Shown: piece after piece, positions 1 through 8,262 of the stretch
Layout: each line of letters starts with the position of its first letter
Position numbering within the stretch: the first letter of the stretch is position 1
From: Arsukibacterium perlucidum DSM 18276
Lineage (GTDB): Bacteria; Pseudomonadota; Gammaproteobacteria; Enterobacterales; Alteromonadaceae
Direction: 5' to 3'
DNA: 62,768 nucleotides
Assembly (NCBI RefSeq): GCF_000382165.1
Contig: NZ_KB907724.1
Span: 1 to 62,768 of the forward strand
Made by a program: the position numbers and the translations under genes
The notes under the pieces: model-generated
Seen by the model: only the letters and a program-made list of their open reading frames with translations
Told to the model about the DNA's origin: nothing
Database searches by the model: none

Positions 1-139
1 CCCGGCCAATGCTGGTCACAGTAGCTGCACTACCGTTTGCCAGGCTATGTACGCAATCAATTACAGCTTTTTGTCTGGTGGCATGCATTTTGGGTGTGAC
101 AAATGAAACGATATTGGTCAAGATAGCGCGAACATTCAT
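1..139 (-). CDS. IS4-family transposase, N-terminal part (cut by window edge)
   Basis: Reading the minus strand from an ATG at 139 gives 46 residues running off the left edge, beginning MNVRAILTNIVSFVTPKMHA and continuing with a SLANGSAATVTSIGR segment. This pattern (short helical lead, then a Ser/Ala-rich stretch ending in a GR motif) resembles the start of IS4-family DDE transposases. The catalytic region lies outside the window. An in-frame upstream ATG at 181 would add 14 residues; neither start has a strong Shine-Dalgarno sequence. The start codon lies in one arm of a 12-bp inverted repeat (130-141 / 188-199). Family assignment is from remembered N-terminal similarity and is moderate. 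Confidence 0.6.
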   Translation of the reverse strand, partial: MNVRAILTNIVSFVTPKMHATRQKAVIDCVHSLANGSAATVTSIGR

Positions 140-199
140 GGTTGTTTGGTCTCGGTGATGTTTGGCGATAGATCTGATCATCGAACGCCATGAATGTTC
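130..199. repeat. 12-bp perfect inverted repeat around the transposase start
   Basis: GAACATTCATGG at 130-141 is mirrored exactly by CCATGAATGTTC at 188-199, with a 46-bp loop. In the minus-strand transcript the transposase ATG (139) would be paired inside the stem. Hairpins that hide the translation start and limit read-through expression are known for IS10 and IS50, so this could be an expression-limiting hairpin of the IS. It could also mark an element end. Confidence 0.55.
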
Positions 200-254
200 C
201 TTCCGAGTTCATCTTTTTGTTTTAGCTGATAATTTTGTGGGGATACCTCAGACT

Positions 255-327
255 CTGACCCTATTGATCCTATTGATCCGTCAGAATCAATGACTCTGAC
301 CCTATTGATCCCTGACCCTATTGATCC
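255..327 (+). repeat. Direct repeats CTGACCCTATTGATCC, three copies
   Basis: The 16-mer CTGACCCTATTGATCC occurs exactly at 255-270, 296-311 and 312-327; the last two are directly adjacent. A partial copy (TATTGATCC) is at 271-279 and an AATCAATGACT spacer is at about 286-296. The same word appears in opposite orientation downstream of the next gene (851-904), so the gene at 363-824 sits between inverted repeat clusters. I associate this word with RAYT/IS200-like transposase surroundings in gammaproteobacteria from memory, not from a search. Confidence 0.8.
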
Positions 328-362
328 CCGATCTTTCAATTGTTACTACTGGAGCGTGAAAT

Positions 363-824
363 GTGGCATTTATACGCGGATTGATGATTAGTCTTTTTGT
401 GGTGTGTTTTGCAGTTGACTCTGCTGAGTTGCTGCTGCATTTTGAAAAAGAAACAGACCGTTTATTGGTTGTGGTTGTTAATGACAAAGATGAGCCTTTA
501 TCGGTTGATCAGGGCTCATTTCGCATATCATCTTTAGGGCAGCTGCATTTTGAGTTCAAGCAAAATAAAGGAGGGTCGTTTACTCTAGTCGCATTAGTGA
601 ACGATCGGTCTGCACCTTCTGTAACAACGCTAGAGTTTGGTGATGCAGCGGGTCGATTTTTTTATTTAAGGCATTTATTAGCTGATTATGGTGTGATTGA
701 TCAGGGGAAATATACTGTTACAGCCTTCATGTGTGATAAAAACAACGCGGCCTATGATGATGAGTTACTTAAAAGAGATGGTGAAACATGTTTAATCAGC
801 AATCAAGTTGAGTTTGATAAGTAA
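363..824 (+). CDS. Small secreted hypothetical protein in a repeat-bounded cassette
   Basis: 153 residues from a GTG start at 363 with GGAG 9-12 nt upstream; an in-frame ATG at 384 is an alternative. Residues 1-20 form a hydrophobic signal-peptide-like segment ending near VDSAE. The rest is a soluble domain with alternating strand-like segments (LLLHFEKETDRLLVVVVND, TLVALVND) and two cysteines in the last third (MCDKN, ETCLI) that could form a disulfide. I recognise no family. Codon use is more AT-rich than the chromosomal genes to the right, and inverted repeat clusters bracket the gene, so it is probably carried on a small mobile cassette. Function unknown. Confidence 0.6.
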   Translation: MAFIRGLMISLFVVCFAVDSAELLLHFEKETDRLLVVVVNDKDEPLSVDQGSFRISSLGQLHFEFKQNKGGSFTLVALVNDRSAPSVTTLEFGDAAGRFFYLRHLLADYGVIDQGKYTVTAFMCDKNNAAYDDELLKRDGETCLISNQVEFDK

Positions 825-838
825 TTCGCCAAGAACCT

Positions 839-904
839 TCAATCAATAGCAATCAATAGGGTCCAATCAATAGCAATCAATAGGGTCAGAATCAATAGGG
901 TCAG
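839..904 (-). repeat. Inverted-orientation copies of the CTGACCCTATTGATT repeat
   Basis: AATCAATAGGGTC at 851-863, AATCAATAGGGTCAG at 875-889 and again at 890-904 are reverse complements of the left-hand repeat word (with T in place of the final C). Shorter AATCAATAGC copies at about 841-850 and 865-874 separate them. Together with 255-327 they form opposing clusters around the gene at 363-824. Confidence 0.8.
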
Positions 905-966
905 TGACATTGATTTTTGGACCTTAGCGGGCTAGCTTTTATCAGGTATTTCACGGAGGAAATCTG

Positions 967-1005
967 ATGGCCCGCTTGCCCCACAGTTCATCCGCTCAGC
1001 GTTTT
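967..1005 (+). pseudogene. Remnant 5' end of a RAYT/IS200-like transposase gene
   Basis: After the right-hand repeats there is a strong ribosome-binding site (GGAGGA, 955-960) and an ATG at 967 reading MARLP, then immediately unrelated residues. MARLPR is the usual first hexapeptide of REP-associated tyrosine transposases (Y1_Tnp type). The frame continues open for about 50 residues only because it runs antisense through the DUF4442 gene; no HuH or catalytic Tyr region follows. I read this as a decayed transposase start that explains the surrounding repeats. The matching stretch is only five codons, so the call depends on context. Confidence 0.45.
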
Positions 1006-1517
1006 TTCGGGATCCAGGCCCAGGTCATGCTGGCGTTAACCGGCTCTATTCCGGCGCTGTCGGTGATGCTTACCGCTACTGTTACTTCGCCTTTATCTTC
1101 GTTATGCATCGCCGCAATTTGTTGATCAGTTAAGGTTGCCACTGCGGTTAAATCGCCGCTTGAGCGTTTAATATAGTCAATTTGCATTTGTTTTAGCAGC
1201 GGTAACTTGTTGTCTGGCAGGTGAATACCCACTAAAAAGCCGGTGGCCGATTCAGCCAGTAAGCCGGTGGCGGCCGCATGCACCGAGCCGATATGATTCT
1301 GGGCTTTTTTACGGTTTTTTAATCGCAATACTGAGCGGGCGCCTTTTAATTCCAGCACTTCTACCCCGGCGGTGCCGGCAAATTTAATCACCCGGCCAAA
1401 TACCGTACTTAAGGCAAAAGCCTGTAATGCAGTAGGCAATTGGTAACACTTGCTGACAATGCGTTGTAGTTTATTGGGTTTGGTTGCCGTTTGCTGTTGC
1501 GACTGGGTTGGGCTCAT
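996..1517 (-). CDS. DUF4442 (hotdog-fold thioesterase-like) protein
   Basis: 173 residues. The segments LKGARSVLRLKNRKKAQNHI, GSVHAAATGLLAESATGFLV and IKRSSGDLTAVATL match the DUF4442 family, a hotdog-fold group related to acyl-CoA thioesterases of the PaaI/YiiD type. A cytosolic acyl-thioester role is plausible but unproven. The N-terminus is Gln/Thr-rich and probably disordered. The 3' end abuts mobile-element debris (a RAYT-like start at 967 overlaps its end on the opposite strand), so the gene may mark the edge of stable chromosome. Confidence 0.8.
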   Translation of the reverse strand: MSPTQSQQQTATKPNKLQRIVSKCYQLPTALQAFALSTVFGRVIKFAGTAGVEVLELKGARSVLRLKNRKKAQNHIGSVHAAATGLLAESATGFLVGIHLPDNKLPLLKQMQIDYIKRSSGDLTAVATLTDQQIAAMHNEDKGEVTVAVSITDSAGIEPVNASMTWAWIPKKR

Positions 1518-1601
1518 GGTGGTCTGACCTGATGGTTGTTTTGCTTACTATGCCTTTGGCGAACGGCAATTGCAAGCCGCTGCTACTGTCACCAGAGATA
1601 G

Positions 1602-2345
1602 CTAACACCACAGCTCACTCACCGGAGTATCCGGGCTATAGCGATGACTTAGTTGCGCCTGCAATAATTCAGCGCTGGCGATAGCATCCGTTACCGCATG
1701 ATGGGGCCGGTAAGGCGGTAACTGATAGCGGCTGCGGCTGGCATCCAGCCGGATAGAAACCTGCTGGCGCCGGCACAATTTATCCCACCAGCTAAGTGGC
1801 CTGGCACGGTGCAGGCGGGCTTCCAGCTCCAGGGTATCGATTACCGGGAATAAAATACTTTCCCCTAACCTCACTTTTACACTGGCAGCCAGAAAATTGC
1901 GTTCAATCTGGCGGTAGTGTACCACTGCTACTTTACCTGCAAGCAATGGTAGCAGGTCCGGCAATACGGTACTGAGATCGGGCGCATTGCTTACTTCAGA
2001 ATGGGTGATCCGGTGCACAGTAACTGAGTTGTCAGTCAGAGCAAAGCGCGGTTTCAGCAACCACTGGCGGGCATGTGAGCTGAAAATTCGCTGCAGATTA
2101 AAAGGTACCAGGCCAATACTGACAATACCGTTGTCTGCTGCACTTAAGCCGGTGGTTTCAAAGTCGATGGCAACCAGCGGCACCCGGCTGATTGGCGTGC
2201 TGGCCGCTATCATACCTTTACTGTAAAACTGTTGTAGCAACGGATGTTTAACTATGGCAGCTTGCTGTTGATAGAACTGCTGCCAGTCGGCGCTGGTATT
2301 ATTCTGTTTAGTATTGTCAGTCTTGTCGGGTCCGAGGTAAAGCAT
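1602..2345 (-). CDS. DnaQ-like 3'-5' exonuclease (DEDDh superfamily)
   Basis: 247 residues with exonuclease motif I AIDFETTG (Asp61, Glu63), a central VVHYRQIERNFL segment where motif II lies, and a C-terminal motif III HHAVTDAIASAELL carrying His and Asp. Motif II has Glu where polymerase III epsilon has Asp. This is a proofreading-type nuclease fold, but the protein is probably not the replicative epsilon subunit, because it has an N-terminal extension of about 55 residues and sits last in a transporter operon. It starts 7 nt after the CNB/CBS protein stops. From memory, the same exonuclease plus CBS-protein pair accompanies acetate/solute symporters in Vibrio and Shewanella; the reason is unknown. 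Confidence 0.85.
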   Translation of the reverse strand: MLYLGPDKTDNTKQNNTSADWQQFYQQQAAIVKHPLLQQFYSKGMIAASTPISRVPLVAIDFETTGLSAADNGIVSIGLVPFNLQRIFSSHARQWLLKPRFALTDNSVTVHRITHSEVSNAPDLSTVLPDLLPLLAGKVAVVHYRQIERNFLAASVKVRLGESILFPVIDTLELEARLHRARPLSWWDKLCRRQQVSIRLDASRSRYQLPPYRPHHAVTDAIASAELLQAQLSHRYSPDTPVSELWC

Positions 2346-2352
2346 GCTTATC

Positions 2353-4200
2353 TCAGGCTTTAAAATGAAACTTCAGGAATTTCTGAGCATTGCTCAGCAC
2401 CTGAAAGGCTTCTTTTAAGTGCTTGCGCTCAAATTCCGACAGTTGCTCGGGCAGCACGTTATTATCGGGCTCCTCGCCGTTGCTAAGCGCCGCCGCCTGA
2501 TGACGAATACGGGTCATGGCGATAACTTCAAAGGCATCTCTTAAATCTTCGCCGCGGCCTTTAGGCAGTAATTCTGCGGCAATAATTTGCTGCAGGCGGC
2601 TGAATGAGTTGCTTTCGGTTGAGCCAATAGCTAACGCATGAATGCGGATTAAATCGACAAAGGGCGCGGTGCCGCGGCGCTTTATATTTAAAATATTGTT
2701 TTGCTTGCCGTCCTGTTCCATGACAAAGTCTTTAAAAAAGCCCAGCGGCGGGGTGCGGCTTAGGGCGTTGCGGGTCATGCTGGCTAAAAACAGCGGGTGT
2801 TTTTGGGCCAGGTTGCTGACCAGTTGCTGCAATTGCTCAGCCCACTGGATCTGACCCCATACGCCATCCAGATCAAAAAAAATGGAGCTGTGTAATAAAC
2901 GTTCAGCTGAGGGTTGGCTTATCCAGTTCTGAAAATATTGCTGCCATACCTGCAATGGCTGACGCCACTGCGGGTTAGTTGCCATTATCTTGCCGGTGCA
3001 ATAGGTATAACCGCAGGCGGCTAAGCCGTCAGAGACAAAGTTGGCCAGTTGTTTAAAATAATCGTCGTGCAGCTTGGGGTCAAAGCGGTTGTCCAGGATC
3101 AGGGCATTGTCCTGATCGGTCAGCACAAGCTGCTCGTCACGGGCCATCGAGCCCAGTGCCAGAAAACAATAGGGTACCGGTGGTGGCCCCAACTCGGCTT
3201 CAGCTAACTCCAGTAGCCGTTGTTTAAAGCTGCGGCCAATGGCTGCCATCGCGCTGCCAATCATTTGTGAGTTGGCATCTTCGTTTACCATTCGTACGAA
3301 GCAGGCATGCACATCCGGCACCAGTGCCTGCAGTTCATCGACGGTTTGCTGGCGGAAAATACGGCTAACCACATACAGGCTGCTTTGTGATTCGAAACGG
3401 ATAATATCGGAAATGGCGATTACGCCGACCGCTTGCTGTCGTTTTAACACCGGTAAATGATGCAGATTATGGCGTAGCATCAGCATCATGGCTTCAAAAA
3501 TATACTGTTGCTGTTCAATCGTCACCGGGTTGGCCGACATGATATCGGTGACCGGAATTTCTGACTTTAACCCGGGTGCCACTAACCGGCTGCGGATATC
3601 TTTATCAGTAATAATGCCGGCCAGGTGCTGCTCCGTATCTAAAATAAGTAAGGAAGAGACATGTTGTTCGGTCATCAGCTGTGCCGCCTGCCAGACACTG
3701 GCATCACTGCCGATGGTAACCGGTTCCCGGCTTAGCAGGGTGCTTACGGTAGCGCCGAGTAAATCAGCCCGTGCCTGGCTGCCAGCCTTACTGGTTTTAC
3801 GCCGTTCACTGTCGCCAACCTGGACATAGTCTGCAAAAAACTCATTTTCATCAAACAGCTGCTGAAATGTTTCATCCGGAATAAAGTAAATCAGGGTATC
3901 TTCCAGTGCCGTTGCCGGAAAGCGCACTTTGGCACCCCGTAATAAACCTTGCTCACCAAAAAAGCCGCCTTCGCTCATCCGGTTGTATAAATCACCATTG
4001 CGCCGGTAGGTTTCAACCGCGCCACTGCGGATCAGATGCAAAGCATGCAGTGGCTCGTTAAAGCGCAGGATTTCGCTGCCTGCTTTGAAATAGCCGATAT
4101 CAATACTAAGCGCCACTTGTTTTAGCTGCTCAGCAGGTAGCTCCTGAAACGGCGGGTGCCGCTTCAGAAACTCCAGGATTTCAATCTGCTCAATTTCCAT
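2353..4200 (-). CDS. CNB-CBS-DUF294 nucleotidyltransferase-like signalling protein
   Basis: 615 residues. Order: cyclic-nucleotide-binding fold (about 10-125, with GGFFGEQGLLRG), two CBS domains (about 150-275, ITDKDIRSR and IAISDIIRF), a DUF294 nucleotidyltransferase-like domain (about 310-450) with GSMARDEQLVLTDQD, and a C-terminal DUF294_C helical domain. The GS...DQD pattern is the metal- and NTP-binding motif seen in GlnD/GlnE-type nucleotidyltransferases. A plausible role is to sense nucleotides and adjust the neighbouring transporter. It starts 11 nt after the BCCT gene and ends 7 nt before the exonuclease, so all three are probably cotranscribed. The enzymatic substrate cannot be inferred. 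Confidence 0.88.
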   Translation of the reverse strand: MEIEQIEILEFLKRHPPFQELPAEQLKQVALSIDIGYFKAGSEILRFNEPLHALHLIRSGAVETYRRNGDLYNRMSEGGFFGEQGLLRGAKVRFPATALEDTLIYFIPDETFQQLFDENEFFADYVQVGDSERRKTSKAGSQARADLLGATVSTLLSREPVTIGSDASVWQAAQLMTEQHVSSLLILDTEQHLAGIITDKDIRSRLVAPGLKSEIPVTDIMSANPVTIEQQQYIFEAMMLMLRHNLHHLPVLKRQQAVGVIAISDIIRFESQSSLYVVSRIFRQQTVDELQALVPDVHACFVRMVNEDANSQMIGSAMAAIGRSFKQRLLELAEAELGPPPVPYCFLALGSMARDEQLVLTDQDNALILDNRFDPKLHDDYFKQLANFVSDGLAACGYTYCTGKIMATNPQWRQPLQVWQQYFQNWISQPSAERLLHSSIFFDLDGVWGQIQWAEQLQQLVSNLAQKHPLFLASMTRNALSRTPPLGFFKDFVMEQDGKQNNILNIKRRGTAPFVDLIRIHALAIGSTESNSFSRLQQIIAAELLPKGRGEDLRDAFEVIAMTRIRHQAAALSNGEEPDNNVLPEQLSEFERKHLKEAFQVLSNAQKFLKFHFKA

Positions 4201-4211
4201 GGCTGCTGAAC

Positions 4212-5843
4212 CTAGTTGCCACGGGGTTCAGACATCAGCCCTTTTACTACTGCCATACAGGAGGCCAGCAGCACTATGGTAAACGGGAAGCCGGTAGAGA
4301 CTGCCATCGCCTGCAATGCGACCAGGCCACCACCCAGAATAAGGGCTATCGCAACCAGGCCTTCAAAGGTACACCAGAACACCCGCTGCGGCGTGGGCGC
4401 ATTAACCTTGCCACCGGCGGCAATGGTATCGATAACCAGCGAGCCGGAATCTGATGAGGTAACAAAGAATATCACCACCAGAATAATGGCGAGAAAGGAA
4501 GTAATACCCGCTAGTGGCAGAGCATCCAGCATGCTGAATAGCTGCAACGGCAGGGCGGCCTCAACTGCTGCCATGTAACTGTCTTGCACTACCTGGCTTA
4601 TAGCGGTACCACCGAAAACGGTCATCCACAGTACGCAAGCCAGCGACGGAATAAGCAATACAGAAATTAAAAATTCACGTACTGTGCGGCCACGCGATAC
4701 CCGGGCGATAAACATACCAACAAAGGGTGACCAGCTAATCCACCAGGCCCAGTAAAAGGCAGTCCAGCCCTGAGAGTAGTTTGCATCTTCCCGGCCAATT
4801 GGGTTAGCCAGTGCCGGTAAATGCTGCAAATACGCACCTAAGTTGGAAAAAAAACCGGTTAAAATGGCCAGAGTAGGGCCGACGATAATGACAAACAGCA
4901 ACAGTAACGCTGCCAGGGTCATATTTATTTCTGATAAACGCTTAACGCCTGCTTCCAAACCAGCCAGCACAGAAACCAGCGCTATCATGGTAATGCCAAT
5001 AACCAGTAGGATCTGGGTCGTCACGCCTTCCGGCCAGTTAAACAGGTAGTTTAAACCGGCACTAGCCTGCGATGCACCCAGGCCAAGCGAGGTGGCCAGG
5101 CCAAACAAGGTGGCAAAAACCGCCAGAATATCAATAATATGCCCCGGCCAGCCCCAGACCCGTTCACCTAAAAGTGGATAAAACACTGAGCGGATCGTCA
5201 GCGGTAAGCCTTTATTAAATGAAAACAATGCTAAACCCAGCGCTAAAATGGCATAAATCGCCCAGGGGGGCAGCGCCCAGTGGTAGATAGTAGCTGCCAT
5301 GCCTAGTCGTTCGGCTGCTAATGCATCACCGGCGGCACCGGCTAATGGTGCCCAATCTGTCCGGACACCGTCTACCACAGTGGTACCGGCATAGGCGCTG
5401 TTAAAGTGAGACAATGGCTCTGATACGCCATAAAACATCAGGCCTATGCCCATACCGGCGGCAAATAACATCGAAAACCAGCCAATGTAACTAAAGTCTG
5501 GGGTGGCTTCAGTGCCGCCGAGGCGCACCTTGCCCAGCGGGGAGACAATTAACACCAGACAGAGCAGTACGAAAATATTGGCGGCGCTGATAAAGAACCA
5601 GTCAAGGTTACTGGTAAGCCAGCCGCGCATATCGCTGAAAACCGTTGCCGCCTGGCTATGAAATATTAAAGTAAGAAGCACAAAAACGATGATAGACAAG
5701 CCGGAAATCAGAAATACCCGGTTATGAATATCCAGACCAAAAGGGCCGACTTTAACAACGATGTTGTCCTGGCCAACCTGATAATCGGTATCTATCGGAT
5801 TAACTTTGCCATCCGGGATCATCGGATCCTTTTCAGTTGTCAT
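4212..5843 (-). CDS. BCCT-family transporter (betaine/choline/carnitine type)
   Basis: 543 residues with about 12 hydrophobic segments. Family signatures include AAGMGIGLMFYGVSEPLSHF, the Gly-rich helix LGLGASQASAGLNYLF, and the Trp-rich FYWAWWISWSPFVGMFIARV segment that forms the substrate cage in BetP. The long cytosolic C-terminal osmosensing tail of BetP is absent, so a nutrient or compatible-solute uptake role without strong osmotic gating is likely. The substrate (glycine betaine, choline, carnitine or another trimethylammonium compound) is not resolved. The gene lies 21 nt downstream of the porin and 11 nt upstream of the CNB/CBS protein. This suggests a uptake unit of outer-membrane channel, inner-membrane carrier and regulator. 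Confidence 0.93.
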   Translation of the reverse strand: MTTEKDPMIPDGKVNPIDTDYQVGQDNIVVKVGPFGLDIHNRVFLISGLSIIVFVLLTLIFHSQAATVFSDMRGWLTSNLDWFFISAANIFVLLCLVLIVSPLGKVRLGGTEATPDFSYIGWFSMLFAAGMGIGLMFYGVSEPLSHFNSAYAGTTVVDGVRTDWAPLAGAAGDALAAERLGMAATIYHWALPPWAIYAILALGLALFSFNKGLPLTIRSVFYPLLGERVWGWPGHIIDILAVFATLFGLATSLGLGASQASAGLNYLFNWPEGVTTQILLVIGITMIALVSVLAGLEAGVKRLSEINMTLAALLLLFVIIVGPTLAILTGFFSNLGAYLQHLPALANPIGREDANYSQGWTAFYWAWWISWSPFVGMFIARVSRGRTVREFLISVLLIPSLACVLWMTVFGGTAISQVVQDSYMAAVEAALPLQLFSMLDALPLAGITSFLAIILVVIFFVTSSDSGSLVIDTIAAGGKVNAPTPQRVFWCTFEGLVAIALILGGGLVALQAMAVSTGFPFTIVLLASCMAVVKGLMSEPRGN

Positions 5844-5864
5844 TAGTATATCCTTGTTGTGATT

Positions 5865-7168
5865 TTAGAAATAATAACCAATGTTGATATTGAATCGACG
5901 TTCGGTTTCACTGCTGTCGCCACTGGCACTGCCACCGACAAAAGGTTGGTTTTTAGCATGCACTAAATCGAAATAGGTAAAGAAACCACCGGCTGCTACC
6001 GATACGCCGGTAACATTCATCATGGTATCGCGACTGCCATCAGATTTGTCGTAGACCAAACCATAGTTGTTATAAAACTGCAGGCCGCTAACCGGGCCCC
6101 ACTCTACTGGCAGGCTGTAGGCCAGGTTTACCGTGGCTGAGTTGGCTTCGGCAGCAATAGAGTCGTAAAAGGCGTAGGCACCAACGGCCATCCGGTCTGC
6201 GCCATTGTCAACATCGTACTGATACCTGGTGTACTGTAACTGCAGGTTCCAGTTGAAGTAGTGGCTATTGCTGTGCACTGCCCAGGCATGGTAATCACCG
6301 GCACGGGTCTGGCCGTTATGCAGCCCGCCCGCTAACGCCGATACACCCAGCTCGGTTTTCAACTCGCCCTGGCTGACATGGTAACCAAAACGACCACTCA
6401 GAGTATTGTATTCACCTAAAGGCTGCGCCGGGTCATCATAAATCCCGTCACCAGGTAAGCGGGTACCGACGATATCATAAGAATAGCGGTCAGCCCGGCT
6501 GCCGACATAACCATCTACTCCGCCCAGCTCATCGTTTTTGAAAACCCTAAATCTAGCTGCCAGTTATCACTCAGTTGGCGTTTAAATAAAATACCCAGAT
6601 CAAAGTCATCTTCCAGCCCGATATAATAATTAGTACTGAAAAACCAGTTATGAGAGTTATAAGGCCAGTTGCCAAATGGCACCTGAGTAATACCGGCCTG
6701 CACCTGCCAGTCATCAGTAAACTGATAACCGACATAGGCATATTTCACCGCGGTCATATAATCAAAAAAACGAATTTCGGCATTCAGTAACACATCACCG
6801 ATACTGCCGTTTAAATTAAGCCGGAAAATATCAAACGCAAAATCGCCACCGCGGTTTTTATTACCATCACTGTATGAGGTGTGGCTGTAATTGGTGCGGA
6901 TGGCGCCGCCCAGTTTAATACCGTCTTCGCTTGCTGCTGCCGACTGTTCAGCCGACTCATTGGCCGCTAACTCAAGCTGCTGGCTGTTTAGCTCAGCCTG
7001 AGTTTCTTCTTGCTCTGCCAAGCGGGCTTCCAGCGCGGCAATCTGCGCTTTTAGCTGGCTGAGCTGTTGTTTTATGTCGTCTGTGTCGGCAGGTGTAGCG
7101 GCGAAGGCTGCTGGCGTAACTAAATATCCAGCAGCAGCGATCAGGGCGATTCTGCAGTGGGTTTTCAT
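5865..7168 (-). pseudogene. Outer-membrane beta-barrel porin, split by a one-base frameshift
   Basis: The N-terminal part (7168-6515) encodes a signal peptide (cleavage near AFAA), a coiled coil at about 28-65 (KQQLSQLKAQIAALEARLAE) and the first half of a beta-barrel. It runs into a premature TAG after SKTMSWAE. Adding one A in the minus-strand A-run (plus-strand T5 at 6535-6539) restores SKNDELGGVDGYVGSRADRY and a continuous frame to 5865. The restored protein ends NINIGYYF, with the terminal aromatic residue typical of outer-membrane barrels. Restored length is about 434 residues. It is first in the BCCT operon, 21 nt from that gene. The frameshift may be real or a homopolymer sequencing error; everything downstream of it looks conserved. 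Confidence 0.8.
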
Positions 7169-7314
7169 AAGCGGGCCTTATTATTAGCGGAAAAACAGGT
7201 AACGCAGTCGGTATAAGGATAGTCTAAATAGCCGGTTATACCAAACCGGAATTCGAGATTGACGAATCGGACACCGCTTCGATAACAATGATTTAGCTTA
7301 GCAACAGGCTTAAA

Positions 7315-8199
7315 TTAAAAGATATTGGCCGACAAATAGCGGTCACCGCGGTCGCAGATAATCGCCACTATAACCGCGTTGTCGTATTGCTCAGCCAGTG
7401 TAATTGCAGCATGCACCGAACCGCCGGAGCTGACGCCGGCAAAGATTCCTTCTTCTTTAGCTAAGCGGCGCATGGCGATGAGTGCATCGTCCTGGCTTAT
7501 ATCGATAATTTGGTCAACCCGGCTTTTTTCAAAAAAGCCCGGCAGGTAAGCTTCAGGCCAGCGCCGGATCCCAGGAATGCTGGCGCCCTCGGCCGGTTGC
7601 AGGCCAATAATCTGAATAGCCGGGTTCTGCTGTTTTAAGTAGCGCGACACCCCCATAATGGTGCCGGTGGTGCCCATACTGCTTACAAAATGAGTAATGC
7701 GCTGCTGGCTTTGTTGCCAAATTTCCGGCCCGGTACTGGCGTAATGCGCCGCCGGGTTGTCGGGGTTATTAAACTGATCCAGCACTATACCCAAACCATC
7801 GGCCTGCATTTGCAGGGCCAAATCGCGGGCACCTTCCATGCCTTGCTCTTTGGTCACTAAAATCAGCTCAGCGCCATAAGCGCGCATCGAGCTTTTACGC
7901 TCTTCAGTGGCGTTATCGGGCATAATCAATGTAATGGCGTAGCCTTTAATTGCCGCCGCCATCGCCAGGGCGATACCGGTATTGCCACTGGTGGCTTCAA
8001 TAATCCGCTCACCGGGTTTTATGGTGCTGCGCAGCTCGGCCTGAACAATCATATTCAGCGCCGGCCGGTCTTTAACCGAGCCCGCCGGGTTATCGCCTTC
8101 CAGCTTCAGCAGCACCGTGCTGTTAGTGTGGGCGGCCATCCGCTGCAATTTAACCAGCCGGGTGTTGCCAACAGCATGCTCGATAGTGGGAAATGTCAT
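7315..8199 (-). CDS. cysM: Cysteine synthase B (O-acetylserine sulfhydrylase)
   Basis: 294 residues, close to E. coli CysM along its whole length. The PLP lysine is Lys43 in NPAGSVKDR, the phosphate-binding/substrate loop is TSGNTG (70-75), and the C-terminal loops FVSSMGTTGTIMGVSRY and GVSSGGSV are present. The C-terminus CDRGDRYLSANIF matches the CysM rather than the CysK pattern. The enzyme makes cysteine from O-acetylserine and sulfide and can also use thiosulfate (known for the family). It is a cytosolic dimer. No sulfate-assimilation genes neighbour it; it appears monocistronic. Confidence 0.95.
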   Translation of the reverse strand: MTFPTIEHAVGNTRLVKLQRMAAHTNSTVLLKLEGDNPAGSVKDRPALNMIVQAELRSTIKPGERIIEATSGNTGIALAMAAAIKGYAITLIMPDNATEERKSSMRAYGAELILVTKEQGMEGARDLALQMQADGLGIVLDQFNNPDNPAAHYASTGPEIWQQSQQRITHFVSSMGTTGTIMGVSRYLKQQNPAIQIIGLQPAEGASIPGIRRWPEAYLPGFFEKSRVDQIIDISQDDALIAMRRLAKEEGIFAGVSSGGSVHAAITLAEQYDNAVIVAIICDRGDRYLSANIF

Positions 8200-8262
8200 G
8201 GTAAAACCGCCAGCCTTGTTACATCACAGTGGCGCTAAGTTTAACCCAAAGCAGGCCAGCTG

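Noticed and set aside
240..910. Repeats considered as a CRISPR or integron attC array
   Set aside because: Units are short, partly adjacent without uniform spacers, change orientation across the gene, and no cas or integrase gene or attC-like core is present.
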